A stretch of DNA of 15,346 nt, taken from NCBI GenBank assembly GCA_964526435.1, contig CAZGIC010000050.1, positions 1 through 15,346 of the forward strand, given 5' to 3'. The notes under the pieces were generated by a model that was given only the letters and a program-made list of their open reading frames with translations, had not been told where the DNA came from and did not search any database. Below are positions 6,210 through 14,955 of the stretch, piece after piece (within the stretch, counting starts at the first letter, position 1; every line of letters starts with the position of its first letter). The position numbers and the translations under genes were made by a program. The stretch comes from Gallispira sp964526435. GTDB lineage: Bacteria > Bacillota > Clostridia > Lachnospirales > CAG-274.

Positions 6210-9200
6210 ATGTATCTTAAAAGACTTGAATTACAGGGGTTTAAATCTTTCCCTGATAAAATAAAGCTGGAATTTAATAAAGGTATTACCGCTGTAGTTG
6301 GACCAAACGGCAGCGGAAAGAGCAATATTGCTGATGCTGTACGCTGGGTACTGGGTGAGAAAAGTGCTAAAAGCCTGAGAGGGGCTAAAATGGAAGATGT
6401 CATATTTAACGGTACGGCAAACAGAAAGCCTCTCAGTTTTGCTGAAGTATCTCTTGTTATGGATAATGAGGACAGAAAGCTTAATCTTGATTACAGTGAA
6501 ATAACCGTAACCAGACGTGTGTTCCGCTCAGGTGAAAGCGATTACCTTATAAATGGTACAAAGTGCAGAGCTAAGGACATACTGGAGCTTTTTATGGATA
6601 CAGGTGTTGGCAAGGAAGGCTATTCTATTATAGGACAGGGTAAAATTGATGAAATTTTGTCATCAAAGTCCGAGGACAGAAGGCTTTTGTTTGAAGAGGC
6701 CGCAGGTATTGTAAAGTACAGGACAAGGTGTGTTGAGGCGTCAAATAAGCTTGCAAAGGAACAGGAAAATCTTGTAAGGGTAAATGACATTATAGATGAG
6801 CTTGAAAAACAGGTGGGTCCCCTTGCAATACAGGCTGAAAAGGCTAAGAAATGTATTGTTCTTGCTGACAGAATGAAGCTTGTTCAGGTAAATATATTTG
6901 TGCGTGATGCTGATAAGTATGAAAAAGAACTTAAGGCATTAAATACGAATATAAATCAGCTCAGACAGGATATTGACAGAGAATTGCGAACCGAAGAAAA
7001 AAATAATGAGCGTAAAACCAAGCTAAAGCAAAGGCTTGCTGAAACAGAGCAGGATATAGAAAATCACAATGTGTATATTGCAGATAAACGTTCCGAAAAG
7101 GAGCAGAAAGAAAATGATATTAAGCTTTGTGATCAGGAAATACAGCACTTAAATGAAAATATAAACAGAATAAATGAAGAAAGTGCTACAGGAAGCAGTC
7201 AGATTAAAGAAAAGAGAAATTCAATTGAAAATATAAAAATTGAAATAGAAGAAAAAGAAAAAGAACTCAATGAAAAACAAAACCTGTATAACACAAAAAT
7301 TGAAGAATTCTCAAAAATAAGCTCAAGAGTAAGTGAAAACGAAGAACAGCTTAATAATTTCAACAGCCTTATAATTGAAAAAATGAACAAGGCTACAGAT
7401 GTTAAAAATGAAATGAGCAAGGTTGCTGCAATGACAGAACAGATCAATGAAAGAAAAAACAAGCTTTCAGAAGAACTTTCACTGTTAAAGGAGCAGGAAA
7501 GTGAGAGAAATTCAATTCTTGAAGAAGCAAAAAAGGAAATGGCAAGAATTGAAAAGGAAAGCAGTCTTGCAAAGGAAAACATTGATAAAAATGAGGAACA
7601 GATCAATAATATAAGAAAAAGCCTTAATGAAGCAAATAACAGACTTCAGTCTGTGAACAGGGAAATTCAGGAAAAAAATGCAAGATTAAAGGCTCTTTCA
7701 GAACTTGAAAAGAGTTATGAAGGATATTATACAGGTGTTAAGGCTATACTTAACCAGAGAGATAATAAAAATCCTGAATTTAAGGGAATATGCGGAGCAG
7801 TGGGTGAAACAATAAGCTGTGAAAAAAAATATGAAACAGCTATTGAAATAGCTCTCGGCTCAGCTGTGCAGAATATTATTGCAAGAACAGAAGAGGACGT
7901 AAAAAAGGCTATTAATTACCTTAAAAAGAATAACAAGGGAAGAGCTACATTCTTTCCAATGACTGCAATAAAGGCAAAAAGCCTTGGAAGTGAAAAATAC
8001 AGCATAATTAAGGAAAAAGGTATTATAGGCATTGCAAAGGAGCTTATTAAATATGCTCCTGAGTATGAAAATATTATGTCATCACTTCTTGAAAGAGTGA
8101 TAGTGGCAGAAGATATGGACAGTGCTGTTGCTCTTGCAAGGAAAACAAAGTATGCCTATAAAATTGTAACTCTTGAAGGTGAACTTTTAAATCCAGGAGG
8201 TTCAATGACAGGAGGTTCTGTAAGTAAAAAATCATCGGGAATTTTTTCAAGAGGAAGAGAAATAGGTGAACTGAGGGATATACTTAAAGGTTTTCTTGAA
8301 GAACAGGCATCTATAAATGCAGATGTTGAGAAAATGACTGAAATCTATGAAAATCTCACATATAAAGTAAATGAGGCTAAGGAGGAAATTCAGAAGCTTG
8401 CAATAAGCAGAACAAAGGCTTCTGCGGACATATCTCAGGCTAAAGAGTTTTCAGAAGATATTAAAAACAGAATTTCAGGATATAATACGGAACTTACACA
8501 GCTTGAGGAAAGTGCTTCTAAGGGAAATGAAAAAATTGCTGAATTAAATGAAAGTCTGGCTGTTATAACTAATGAAATAGATGAAACAAACAAGAAGCTT
8601 GAGGATTTCCAGAGCAGGATACAGTCTGACAGAGATGTAAGAGAGAGCAGTAATGAAGAACTTTCAGAAATGAGAGTAGAACTTAATCAGAAAGAAAATG
8701 ATATATATACCCTTAAAAGCAGTGTAAAGAGAATAAATTCCGAAATTGAGGAAATTGAAAACAGTCTTAAAAACAGCAGTGGTTTAATAGCTGAATATGA
8801 AGAAAAAATAAAAACCAAAGAAGCTGAAAAAGAAAATTTAAACAGGGATATAATAAAAATAAGCGAGGAGTATAATTCCCTTGTTGAAAGAAATAATGAG
8901 CTTATAAATGAAAAGAACAGCATTAATTCTGATTCAGAAACTCTTGATGCTGAAATGAAAAAACAGCTTGAAACAAGAACACGTCTTGAAAAAGAACTTG
9001 ACCGAGTGGTAATGAGAAAAGAACAGACTGACACAAAGTGCAGACAGCTCTATGACTCAATGTGGGAGGAATATGAAATTACATATGTTGCGGCTAAAGA
9101 GTGTGAAAAACTTGAAGCAACAGACGAGGAGCTTAAAAAGGAAGAAAAAAGCCTGAGAAATGAGATAAAAGCTTTAGGAAATGTAAATCTCAATGCTGTT

Positions 9201-9785
9201 GAGGAATATACAGAGGTAAAAGAAAGATATGATTTCCTTAAAAACAACAGAGATGATATTATAAAAACCGAAAAAGAGCTGACTAATATTATAAATGACC
9301 TTAACAATATGATGGAAAAGCAGTTTAAGGAGCAGTTTGCCATAATTAGTGATAATTTTACAAAGACATTTGCAGAAATGTTCGGAGGTGGTTCTGCTGA
9401 GCTTAAATTAAGTGATTCTGAGGATATATTAAACAGCGGTATTGATATTGTTGTTCAGCCTCCCGGAAAATCTCTCCAGAATATGATGCTTTTGTCAGGC
9501 GGTGAAAAAGCTCTTACTGCTATGGCTCTGCTTTTTGCAATACTTAAAATGAAGCCGTCGCCTTTCTGTATACTTGACGAAATAGAGGCTGCTCTTGATG
9601 ATGCAAATGTAAACAGATATGCAAATTATCTTAGCAATTTTATAAATGATACGCAGTTTATTGTCATAACTCACAGAAAGGGTACAATGGAGGCTGCCGA
9701 TATTTTATATGGCGTAACTATGCAGGAACAGGGTGTTTCAAAGCTTGTTTCAGTTAAATTTGATGAAAAAGGAGTGCAGTTATAA
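6210..9785 (+). CDS. smc: Chromosome segregation protein SMC
   Basis: A 1191-residue structural-maintenance-of-chromosomes ATPase that forms a ring with ScpA and ScpB, is loaded at parS-ParB sites and extrudes DNA loops to organise and segregate the chromosome. The head begins with FKSFPDK and Walker A GPNGSGKS at residues 31-38. The first coiled-coil arm covers about 170-500, the hinge about 505-680 (including a glycine-rich NPGGSMTGGSV stretch at its end), and the return arm about 690-1030, with conserved NLNAVEEYTEVKERY near 990. The ABC signature LSGGE is at 1095-1099 and Walker B ends in D1123-E1124 (CILDEIEAALDD). All ATPase residues are intact and length is typical. ATG 6210 follows GGAG (6198-6201). 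The stop TAA overlaps the ftsY ATG by one base, so the genes are translationally coupled. scpA and scpB are not in the window. Confidence 0.98.
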   Translation: MYLKRLELQGFKSFPDKIKLEFNKGITAVVGPNGSGKSNIADAVRWVLGEKSAKSLRGAKMEDVIFNGTANRKPLSFAEVSLVMDNEDRKLNLDYSEITVTRRVFRSGESDYLINGTKCRAKDILELFMDTGVGKEGYSIIGQGKIDEILSSKSEDRRLLFEEAAGIVKYRTRCVEASNKLAKEQENLVRVNDIIDELEKQVGPLAIQAEKAKKCIVLADRMKLVQVNIFVRDADKYEKELKALNTNINQLRQDIDRELRTEEKNNERKTKLKQRLAETEQDIENHNVYIADKRSEKEQKENDIKLCDQEIQHLNENINRINEESATGSSQIKEKRNSIENIKIEIEEKEKELNEKQNLYNTKIEEFSKISSRVSENEEQLNNFNSLIIEKMNKATDVKNEMSKVAAMTEQINERKNKLSEELSLLKEQESERNSILEEAKKEMARIEKESSLAKENIDKNEEQINNIRKSLNEANNRLQSVNREIQEKNARLKALSELEKSYEGYYTGVKAILNQRDNKNPEFKGICGAVGETISCEKKYETAIEIALGSAVQNIIARTEEDVKKAINYLKKNNKGRATFFPMTAIKAKSLGSEKYSIIKEKGIIGIAKELIKYAPEYENIMSSLLERVIVAEDMDSAVALARKTKYAYKIVTLEGELLNPGGSMTGGSVSKKSSGIFSRGREIGELRDILKGFLEEQASINADVEKMTEIYENLTYKVNEAKEEIQKLAISRTKASADISQAKEFSEDIKNRISGYNTELTQLEESASKGNEKIAELNESLAVITNEIDETNKKLEDFQSRIQSDRDVRESSNEELSEMRVELNQKENDIYTLKSSVKRINSEIEEIENSLKNSSGLIAEYEEKIKTKEAEKENLNRDIIKISEEYNSLVERNNELINEKNSINSDSETLDAEMKKQLETRTRLEKELDRVVMRKEQTDTKCRQLYDSMWEEYEITYVAAKECEKLEATDEELKKEEKSLRNEIKALGNVNLNAVEEYTEVKERYDFLKNNRDDIIKTEKELTNIINDLNNMMEKQFKEQFAIISDNFTKTFAEMFGGGSAELKLSDSEDILNSGIDIVVQPPGKSLQNMMLLSGGEKALTAMALLFAILKMKPSPFCILDEIEAALDDANVNRYANYLSNFINDTQFIVITHRKGTMEAADILYGVTMQEQGVSKLVSVKFDEKGVQL

Positions 9786-11092
9786 TGGGTTTATTTGATT
9801 TTTTGAAAAAGAAAAAAGAAAATGAAGATATTGATATTATTAAAAATGAAAGTACAAATGAAGTGACGGAAGAAGTTTCAGATGTTAATGATGACGTTGT
9901 AGAAGATATGCAGGCAGAATGTGAAAATACCGCAGAAAATATATCTGAAAACGTAAAAGCTGATGAAAGTGAAAAAGAAGATGTCACTGAAATGGCGGAA
10001 GCAGAAGAAATCCAAAAAACAGATATAAATATTACTGAAATAACAGAAAGCATTGACACCGATGTAAATATATCCGAAACAGCGGAAAGTGAAGCAAGTG
10101 ATAATGAGGAAACGACCGCTGATGAAAATGTAACCGAGGAAGAGGTTAATATTGAAAAAGAAGAGGTTAAGGAGAAAAAGACAGGATTTTTTGCCAAAAT
10201 AAAGGCAGGGTTAAGCAAAACAAGAGATAACATAATGTCAGGTGTTGACAATGTGCTGAAATCATTTGTCAAAATTGACGAGGACTTGTTTGAAGAGCTT
10301 GAAGAGGCTCTTATAATGGCAGATATTGGTGTTGATACTTCTCTTTATATTATTGAAAAGTTAAGAGAAAAGGTAAAGGACGAAAAAGCAACTGAGGCTT
10401 CACAGGTAAAAGGTCTTCTGGTTCAGGTAATAACGGAAATACTTGAAAAAGACGATGAGCCTCTGGAACTTCCGAGCCCTTCTGTTATTCTTGTAATAGG
10501 TGTAAACGGTGTGGGTAAGACTACTACTATAGGAAAACTTGCACACAATTATCAGGCTGAGGGAAAATCTGTACTTCTTGCGGCAGCAGATACATTCAGA
10601 GCGGCAGCTATTGATCAGCTCCAGATTTGGGGTGACAGAAACAACTGTGATGTTATAAAGCATCAGGAAAATTCAGACCCTGCCGCTGTTGTGTTTGATG
10701 CAGTAAATGCGGCAAAGGCGAGAAAAACAGATATTCTTATTTGTGATACGGCAGGACGTTTGCATAACAAGAAAAATCTTATGGAGGAGCTTAGAAAAAT
10801 TGCAAAGGTCATAGACAGGGAATATCCTCAGGCACATACAGAAGTGTTCCTTGTGCTGGATTCAACTACTGGACAGAATGCACTGCAGCAGGCTAAGCTT
10901 TTTAAGGAAGTGGCAGATATAACAGGACTTATACTTACAAAGCTTGACGGTACTGCAAAGGGTGGTATTGTACTTGCTATAAAGCATGATATGAACATTC
11001 CTGTAAGATATATAGGAGTGGGAGAACAGATCAATGATTTGCAGCCTTTTAATTCCGGGGACTTTGCAAAGGCTTTATTTGATGAAGAATAG
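9785..11092 (+). CDS. ftsY: Signal recognition particle receptor FtsY (SRP GTPase)
   Basis: A 435-residue membrane-associated GTPase that pairs with Ffh of the signal recognition particle to deliver ribosomes translating membrane proteins to SecYEG. It opens with a short amphipathic basic patch, GLFDFLKKKK, then an acidic A domain of roughly 115 residues very rich in Glu, Asp, Thr and Val. A second membrane-binding stretch, KKTGFFAKIKAGLSKTRDNI, marks the start of the N domain. The G domain carries GVNGVGKTT (239-247), the insertion-box region DTFRAAAIDQL, DTAGR (321-325) and TKLDGTAKGG (from 385). All GTPase motifs are intact. Many Gram-positive FtsY proteins are little more than the NG core, so the acidic region makes this one long. 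AAGGAG (9769-9774) lies 10 nt before the ATG, inside the end of smc. It is the second gene of the smc operon; ffh is not present. Confidence 0.97.
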   Translation: MGLFDFLKKKKENEDIDIIKNESTNEVTEEVSDVNDDVVEDMQAECENTAENISENVKADESEKEDVTEMAEAEEIQKTDINITEITESIDTDVNISETAESEASDNEETTADENVTEEEVNIEKEEVKEKKTGFFAKIKAGLSKTRDNIMSGVDNVLKSFVKIDEDLFEELEEALIMADIGVDTSLYIIEKLREKVKDEKATEASQVKGLLVQVITEILEKDDEPLELPSPSVILVIGVNGVGKTTTIGKLAHNYQAEGKSVLLAAADTFRAAAIDQLQIWGDRNNCDVIKHQENSDPAAVVFDAVNAAKARKTDILICDTAGRLHNKKNLMEELRKIAKVIDREYPQAHTEVFLVLDSTTGQNALQQAKLFKEVADITGLILTKLDGTAKGGIVLAIKHDMNIPVRYIGVGEQINDLQPFNSGDFAKALFDEE

Positions 11093-11101
11093 AGGGGTTA
11101 A

Positions 11102-12670
11102 ATGAAAAAAATAACGGTACTTTTAGTTTTAATTCTGATTATAGCAGGTGGTATTTATTATTATGTGGCTTTGCCGGCAATTAATTTACATTCCCCCGGA
11201 CTATGGTCATTTATAATATCTATACTTGCTATAGGGGGAATTGTGCTTCTGGCACTTAAAAGTATTTCTAAAACCGTGAAAGCAGGATACCTGACAGTAT
11301 TCGGAGTAATTATTGCTGTTTTTATAGTGGGAGGACTTCTTTCATCTCAGGTAATCAATGCCAAAAAGTACTGTCAGCTTATAAATATATCAGAAAGAGA
11401 TTTCAGTGAAGATATAAAGGAAGTAAATTATACTGAAATACCCAGCCTTGATAAAGAATCTGCCGAAAAGCTGGGGTTAAGAGAAATGGGTACAATGGGA
11501 GATCTGGTGTCACAGTTTGAAGTAAATAATTTGTATTCTCAGATAAATTACAACAACAAGCCTGTGAGAGTAACTCCCCTTGATTACGGCGATTTCTTTA
11601 AATGGCTTGCCAACAGAAAAGAGGGTATACCTGCCTATATCAGAATTGATATGACTACTCAGGACGTTGAGTGTGTAAGGCTTGATGAGGGAATAAAGTA
11701 TTCCACATCGGAATTATTTAACAGAAACATTTACAGACACATCAGATTTATGTATCCTACTTATATTTTTGATGATATTTCATTTGAAATTGATGATAAT
11801 GGTATTCCTGTGTGGATATGTCCTGTCAGAGATTATACCATTGGCTTGTTCGGCGGTGTTAAAATAAGTAAGGTAATCATTGTAAATGCTCAGGACGGTT
11901 CCGCAGTAAGTTATGATATTGGAGAAGTGCCTAACTGGGTGGACAGGGTTTATTCTGCTGATCTGTTAATAAGCTATTATGACTATTATGGTACTTTAAG
12001 AGGGGGCTATATCAACAGTATAATAGGGCAGAAAGGTTGTTTGCAGACAACTATGGGATATAATTATATTGCTCTTGAAGATGACGTATGGGTCTATACA
12101 GGTGTTACATCTGTTGCAGGAGATCAGTCAATTGTAGGCTTTGTGCTTATGAATCAAAGGACTGCCGAAACCAGATATTATGCTGTGTCAGGGGCTGAAG
12201 AGTATTCGGCTATGGCATCTGCTGAAGGACAGGTGCAGCATTTGGGATATAATGCAACCTTTCCTATTCTTTTGAATATTGCTGATCAGCCCACATATTT
12301 TATGGCTTTAAAAGATGATGCAGGACTTGTGAAAAGCTATGCAATGGTAAATGTTGAAAAGTACCAGATTGTTGCTGTTGGAAGTTCTATACTTGAATGT
12401 GAACAGAATTATATTAATCTTATGAACAGTAATGGCATAGAGGACAGCGATACCAATGAAGTTAAAGAAGCAGAAGGAATAATAGAAAGAATATCAGAAG
12501 TTATTATTGAGGGGAACAGTCACTACTTTATTAAACTTAATGGTAATGACAGACTTTTTGATGTAGATGTTGTAAATAATATTGATATTCTTAATTATGG
12601 CATAAATTCAGGTATTAAATTCAGCTATATTGAAAGTGTCGATTATAATATTGTAAATAAAATTAACTAA
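11102..12670 (+). CDS. Uncharacterised membrane protein with three TM helices and a large outer domain
   Basis: A 522-residue protein I do not confidently recognise. Three hydrophobic segments lie near the N terminus, at about residues 4-23, 34-52 and 63-81. Lys-rich ends at MKK and KSISKTVK predict N-in topology with the remaining 440 residues outside. The outer part has many Tyr, Trp and Asp, and beta-strand-like segments such as VIIVNAQDGSAVSYDIGEV, which loosely recalls a PepSY-like fold; that resemblance is only a guess. A distinct C-terminal tail of about 65 residues (from EAEGIIERI) has a small beta-barrel-like pattern. Five cysteines are scattered, with no metal motif. ATG 11102 follows GAGGGG (11092-11097), which overlaps the ftsY stop codon, so it is the third gene of the operon. 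Co-transcription with ftsY suggests an envelope or secretion role, but no function can be assigned. Confidence 0.87.
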   Translation: MKKITVLLVLILIIAGGIYYYVALPAINLHSPGLWSFIISILAIGGIVLLALKSISKTVKAGYLTVFGVIIAVFIVGGLLSSQVINAKKYCQLINISERDFSEDIKEVNYTEIPSLDKESAEKLGLREMGTMGDLVSQFEVNNLYSQINYNNKPVRVTPLDYGDFFKWLANRKEGIPAYIRIDMTTQDVECVRLDEGIKYSTSELFNRNIYRHIRFMYPTYIFDDISFEIDDNGIPVWICPVRDYTIGLFGGVKISKVIIVNAQDGSAVSYDIGEVPNWVDRVYSADLLISYYDYYGTLRGGYINSIIGQKGCLQTTMGYNYIALEDDVWVYTGVTSVAGDQSIVGFVLMNQRTAETRYYAVSGAEEYSAMASAEGQVQHLGYNATFPILLNIADQPTYFMALKDDAGLVKSYAMVNVEKYQIVAVGSSILECEQNYINLMNSNGIEDSDTNEVKEAEGIIERISEVIIEGNSHYFIKLNGNDRLFDVDVVNNIDILNYGINSGIKFSYIESVDYNIVNKIN

Positions 12671-12686
12671 TTAAAATTAACTAATA
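12659..12686 (+). repeat. 14-bp direct duplication at the end of the membrane-protein gene
   Basis: AAAATTAACTAATT (12659-12672) is followed immediately by AAAATTAACTAATA (12673-12686), a 13 of 14 match. The gene's TAA stop lies in the first copy and a second TAA lies in the next. It looks like a slippage duplication. Confidence 0.75.
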
Positions 12687-12689
12687 AAT

Positions 12690-12714
12690 AAGCCGGTATT
12701 TCCGGCTTGTTTTT
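12690..12714 (+). terminator. Intrinsic terminator of the smc-ftsY operon
   Basis: AAGCCGG (12690-12696) pairs with CCGGCTT (12702-12708) over a 5-nt loop, followed by G and five T (12710-12714). It lies 20 nt after the third gene's stop codon. Confidence 0.88.
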
Positions 12715-12738
12715 GAATTTATTGTAATTTTAAATGTG

Positions 12739-12752
12739 TGAACATATATTCG
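12739..12752. promoter_or_regulatory. Probable LexA (SOS) operator upstream of uvrB
   Basis: TGAACATATATTCG is nearly palindromic and resembles the Gram-positive SOS box CGAACRNRYGTTYC. Read on the minus strand it matches 12 of 14 positions. uvrB is a LexA-regulated gene in Bacillus and many other bacteria, which supports the call. The site lies about 54 bp upstream of the better promoter and directly next to the -35 position of an alternative promoter using TATAAT at 12774-12779. Confidence 0.58.
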
Positions 12753-12781
12753 TTAATTACCGAAAAAATTTTCTATAATTG

Positions 12782-12810
12782 TTGATTTATAATATATGTT
12801 GTGATATACT
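12782..12810 (+). promoter_or_regulatory. uvrB promoter (sigma-A type)
   Basis: TTGATT (12782-12787), 17-bp spacer and TATACT (12805-12810), with an extended -10 TG at 12802-12803. The predicted start is near 12817, just at the SD sequence. An alternative -10, TATAAT at 12774-12779, has no good -35. Confidence 0.65.
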
Positions 12811-12830
12811 GTCTTTAAGGAGTTGACGGC

Positions 12831-14813
12831 ATGAGTGATTTTAAAATTGTTTCAAAATATAAGCCTACAGGCGATCAGCCTCAGGCTATAGAAAAGCTTG
12901 TAAACGGGCTTAATGAAGGTAAAAAATTTCAGACATTACTTGGTGTAACAGGCAGCGGAAAAACTTTTACTATGGCTAATATTATAGAAAAGGTAAACAG
13001 ACCTACTCTTGTTATTGCTCACAACAAGACACTGGCGGCACAGCTTTACAATGAGTTTAAAGAGTTCTTTCCTGAAAATGCCGTTGAATATTTTGTGTCA
13101 TATTATGATTATTATCAGCCTGAGGCCTATGTGCCCTCAACTGATACCTATATTGAAAAGGACAGTGCTGTAAATGATGAAATTGATAAATTGAGACATT
13201 CTGCTACATCGGCTCTTTTTGAAAGAAGAGATGTTATAGTTGTGGCAAGTGTAAGCTGTATTTACGGTCTTGGGGCTCCTATTGACTACAATACAATGAC
13301 ATTATCAATACGTCCCGGTATGCAGAAAAGCAGAGAGGAAGTTTTAAAGCGTCTTGTTGAAATTCAGTATACAAGAAATGAAATGGATCTTCAGAGAGGT
13401 ACTTTTAGGGCTAAGGGGGATGTTGTTGAGGTTATACCGGCAGGTAATGATGATACTGCAATAAGAATAGAATTTTTCGGCGATGAAATAGACAGAATAA
13501 CTGAAATAGATGTGCTTACAGGTGAAATAAAGGCAAGGAGAAATCATGTATCTATTTTCCCTGCTTCTCATTATGTGACAACAGGGGATAACCTGAAAAG
13601 AGCGTTACATGATATAAGTGAGGAACTTGACCGGAGATATGCGGAACTTAAGGCACAGGACAAGCTTCTGGAGGCTCAGAGAATATTACAGAGAACGAAT
13701 TATGATATGGAAATGATGCAGGAAATGGGCTTCTGTTCAGGAATTGAAAACTATTCAAGGCATCTTGACGGAAGAGCACCCGGAAGTATGCCAAATACAT
13801 TAATTGATTATTTTCCGAAGGATTTTCTTATAATTGTTGATGAAAGCCATGTTACAATACCTCAGATAGGCGGTATGTACAACGGTGACAGATCAAGAAA
13901 GACAACTCTTGTGGACTTTGGTTTCAGACTGCCCTCTGCTCTTGACAACAGACCTCTTAAATTTGAAGAGTTTGAAGGGAAAATAAATCAGATGATTTTT
14001 GTTTCCGCTACTCCAAACAAGTATGAAAAGGCTCATACAGAACAGGTTGTTGAACAGATCATAAGACCTACGGGACTTCTTGACCCTGAAGTGGAGGTAC
14101 GTCCTGTTGAAGGACAGATAGATGACCTTATAAGTGAAATAAACAAGACTGTTGCCAGGGGCAACAAGGTACTTGTTACTACTCTTACAAAGAAAATGGC
14201 CGAGGATCTGACACAGTATCTTAAGGAAAGCGGTATAAGGGTAAATTATCTTCACTCTGATATAGATACTCTTGAAAGACTTGAAATTATAAGGGATTTA
14301 AGACTTAATGTTTTTGATGTTCTTGTGGGAATTAACCTTTTGAGAGAAGGTCTTGATATTCCTGAAGTTAGTCTTGTGGCTATTATTGATGCGGATAAAG
14401 AGGGATTTTTAAGAAGTGAAACTTCTCTTATACAGACAATAGGACGTGCGGCAAGAAATGCTGAAGGTCATGTTATAATGTATGCTGATACTATGACTGA
14501 CTCTATGAGAAATGCCATAACAGAAACTAACAGACGTAGATATATTCAGGAGGAATATAACAAAGAGCATAATATTGTGCCTAAGACAATAAAGAAAAAG
14601 GTTCATGAGATAATTGCGGCAACTCAGGGTATTGAAAGGAAAAAGACAGATATTATGGATAAGGATCCTGAGTCTATGTCAAGGGAAGAACTCCTTGAAG
14701 CTATAAAGAAGGTTGAAAAGAGTATGAAAAAGGCTGCGGCTGAGCTTGATTTTGAAAAGGCGGCTGAGCTGAGGGATAAGATGATTGAGATGAAGAAGAT
14801 CAGCTTACTTTAA
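12831..14813 (+). CDS. uvrB: UvrABC excinuclease subunit B
   Basis: A 660-residue cytoplasmic ATPase of nucleotide excision repair. UvrA loads it on damaged DNA, it verifies the lesion by threading a strand behind its beta-hairpin, and it then recruits UvrC for incision. Walker A GVTGSGKT is at 38-45. The aromatic beta-hairpin is YYDYYQPEAYVPSTDTY (about 91-107), with the tyrosines used for damage checking intact. Motif II DESH is at 337-340, followed by helicase motifs including INLLREGLDIPEV and QTIGRAARN (about 535-543). The C-terminal UVR motif that binds UvrC covers about 622-656 (AELDFEKAAELRDKM). Full length for the family. ATG 12831 follows AAGGAG (12817-12822) by 8 nt. It appears monocistronic here; uvrA, often beside uvrB, is not seen before the window ends. 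A probable LexA box indicates SOS control. Confidence 0.98.
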   Translation: MSDFKIVSKYKPTGDQPQAIEKLVNGLNEGKKFQTLLGVTGSGKTFTMANIIEKVNRPTLVIAHNKTLAAQLYNEFKEFFPENAVEYFVSYYDYYQPEAYVPSTDTYIEKDSAVNDEIDKLRHSATSALFERRDVIVVASVSCIYGLGAPIDYNTMTLSIRPGMQKSREEVLKRLVEIQYTRNEMDLQRGTFRAKGDVVEVIPAGNDDTAIRIEFFGDEIDRITEIDVLTGEIKARRNHVSIFPASHYVTTGDNLKRALHDISEELDRRYAELKAQDKLLEAQRILQRTNYDMEMMQEMGFCSGIENYSRHLDGRAPGSMPNTLIDYFPKDFLIIVDESHVTIPQIGGMYNGDRSRKTTLVDFGFRLPSALDNRPLKFEEFEGKINQMIFVSATPNKYEKAHTEQVVEQIIRPTGLLDPEVEVRPVEGQIDDLISEINKTVARGNKVLVTTLTKKMAEDLTQYLKESGIRVNYLHSDIDTLERLEIIRDLRLNVFDVLVGINLLREGLDIPEVSLVAIIDADKEGFLRSETSLIQTIGRAARNAEGHVIMYADTMTDSMRNAITETNRRRYIQEEYNKEHNIVPKTIKKKVHEIIAATQGIERKKTDIMDKDPESMSREELLEAIKKVEKSMKKAAAELDFEKAAELRDKMIEMKKISLL

Positions 14814-14823
14814 ATAAGTAAGC
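14803..14823 (+). terminator. Hairpin enclosing the uvrB stop codon, possible weak terminator
   Basis: GCTTACTT (14803-14810) pairs perfectly with AAGTAAGC (14816-14823); the 5-nt loop contains the uvrB TAA. No T run follows, so an intrinsic terminator is unlikely. It may act as a 3-prime-end stabiliser. No other good terminator for uvrB was found downstream. Confidence 0.4.
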
Positions 14824-14878
14824 GGAAACATTAGGGTTAATATGTTTTGTTTTATGGGGGAATTGGAAGTTAATAAAG

Positions 14879-14909
14879 TGAGGAATGAGGGGTGAGGAGT
14901 GAGGAGTTG
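14879..14909 (+). repeat. Purine-rich short tandem repeat (GTGAGGA-type units)
   Basis: About four imperfect units of GTGAGGA follow one another (GTGAGGA, ATGAGG, GGTGAGGA, GTGAGGA, then GTTGA), almost entirely purine apart from the T. Intergenic, with no reading frame. Confidence 0.7.
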
Positions 14910-14955
14910 AAACCTTATAAATTTTTTAAGTAACTTTTACTTCTCATCACTATAG

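Noticed and set aside
7199..7606. Long minus-strand open frames within smc (here and at 8687-9034, 9050-9343)
   Set aside because: Ser/Phe/Leu-rich translations are reverse-strand shadows of the Glu/Lys-rich coiled coils.
9754..10272. 172-codon minus-strand frame over the start of ftsY
   Set aside because: Shadow of the acidic Glu/Asp-rich A domain, Ser-rich and without SD.
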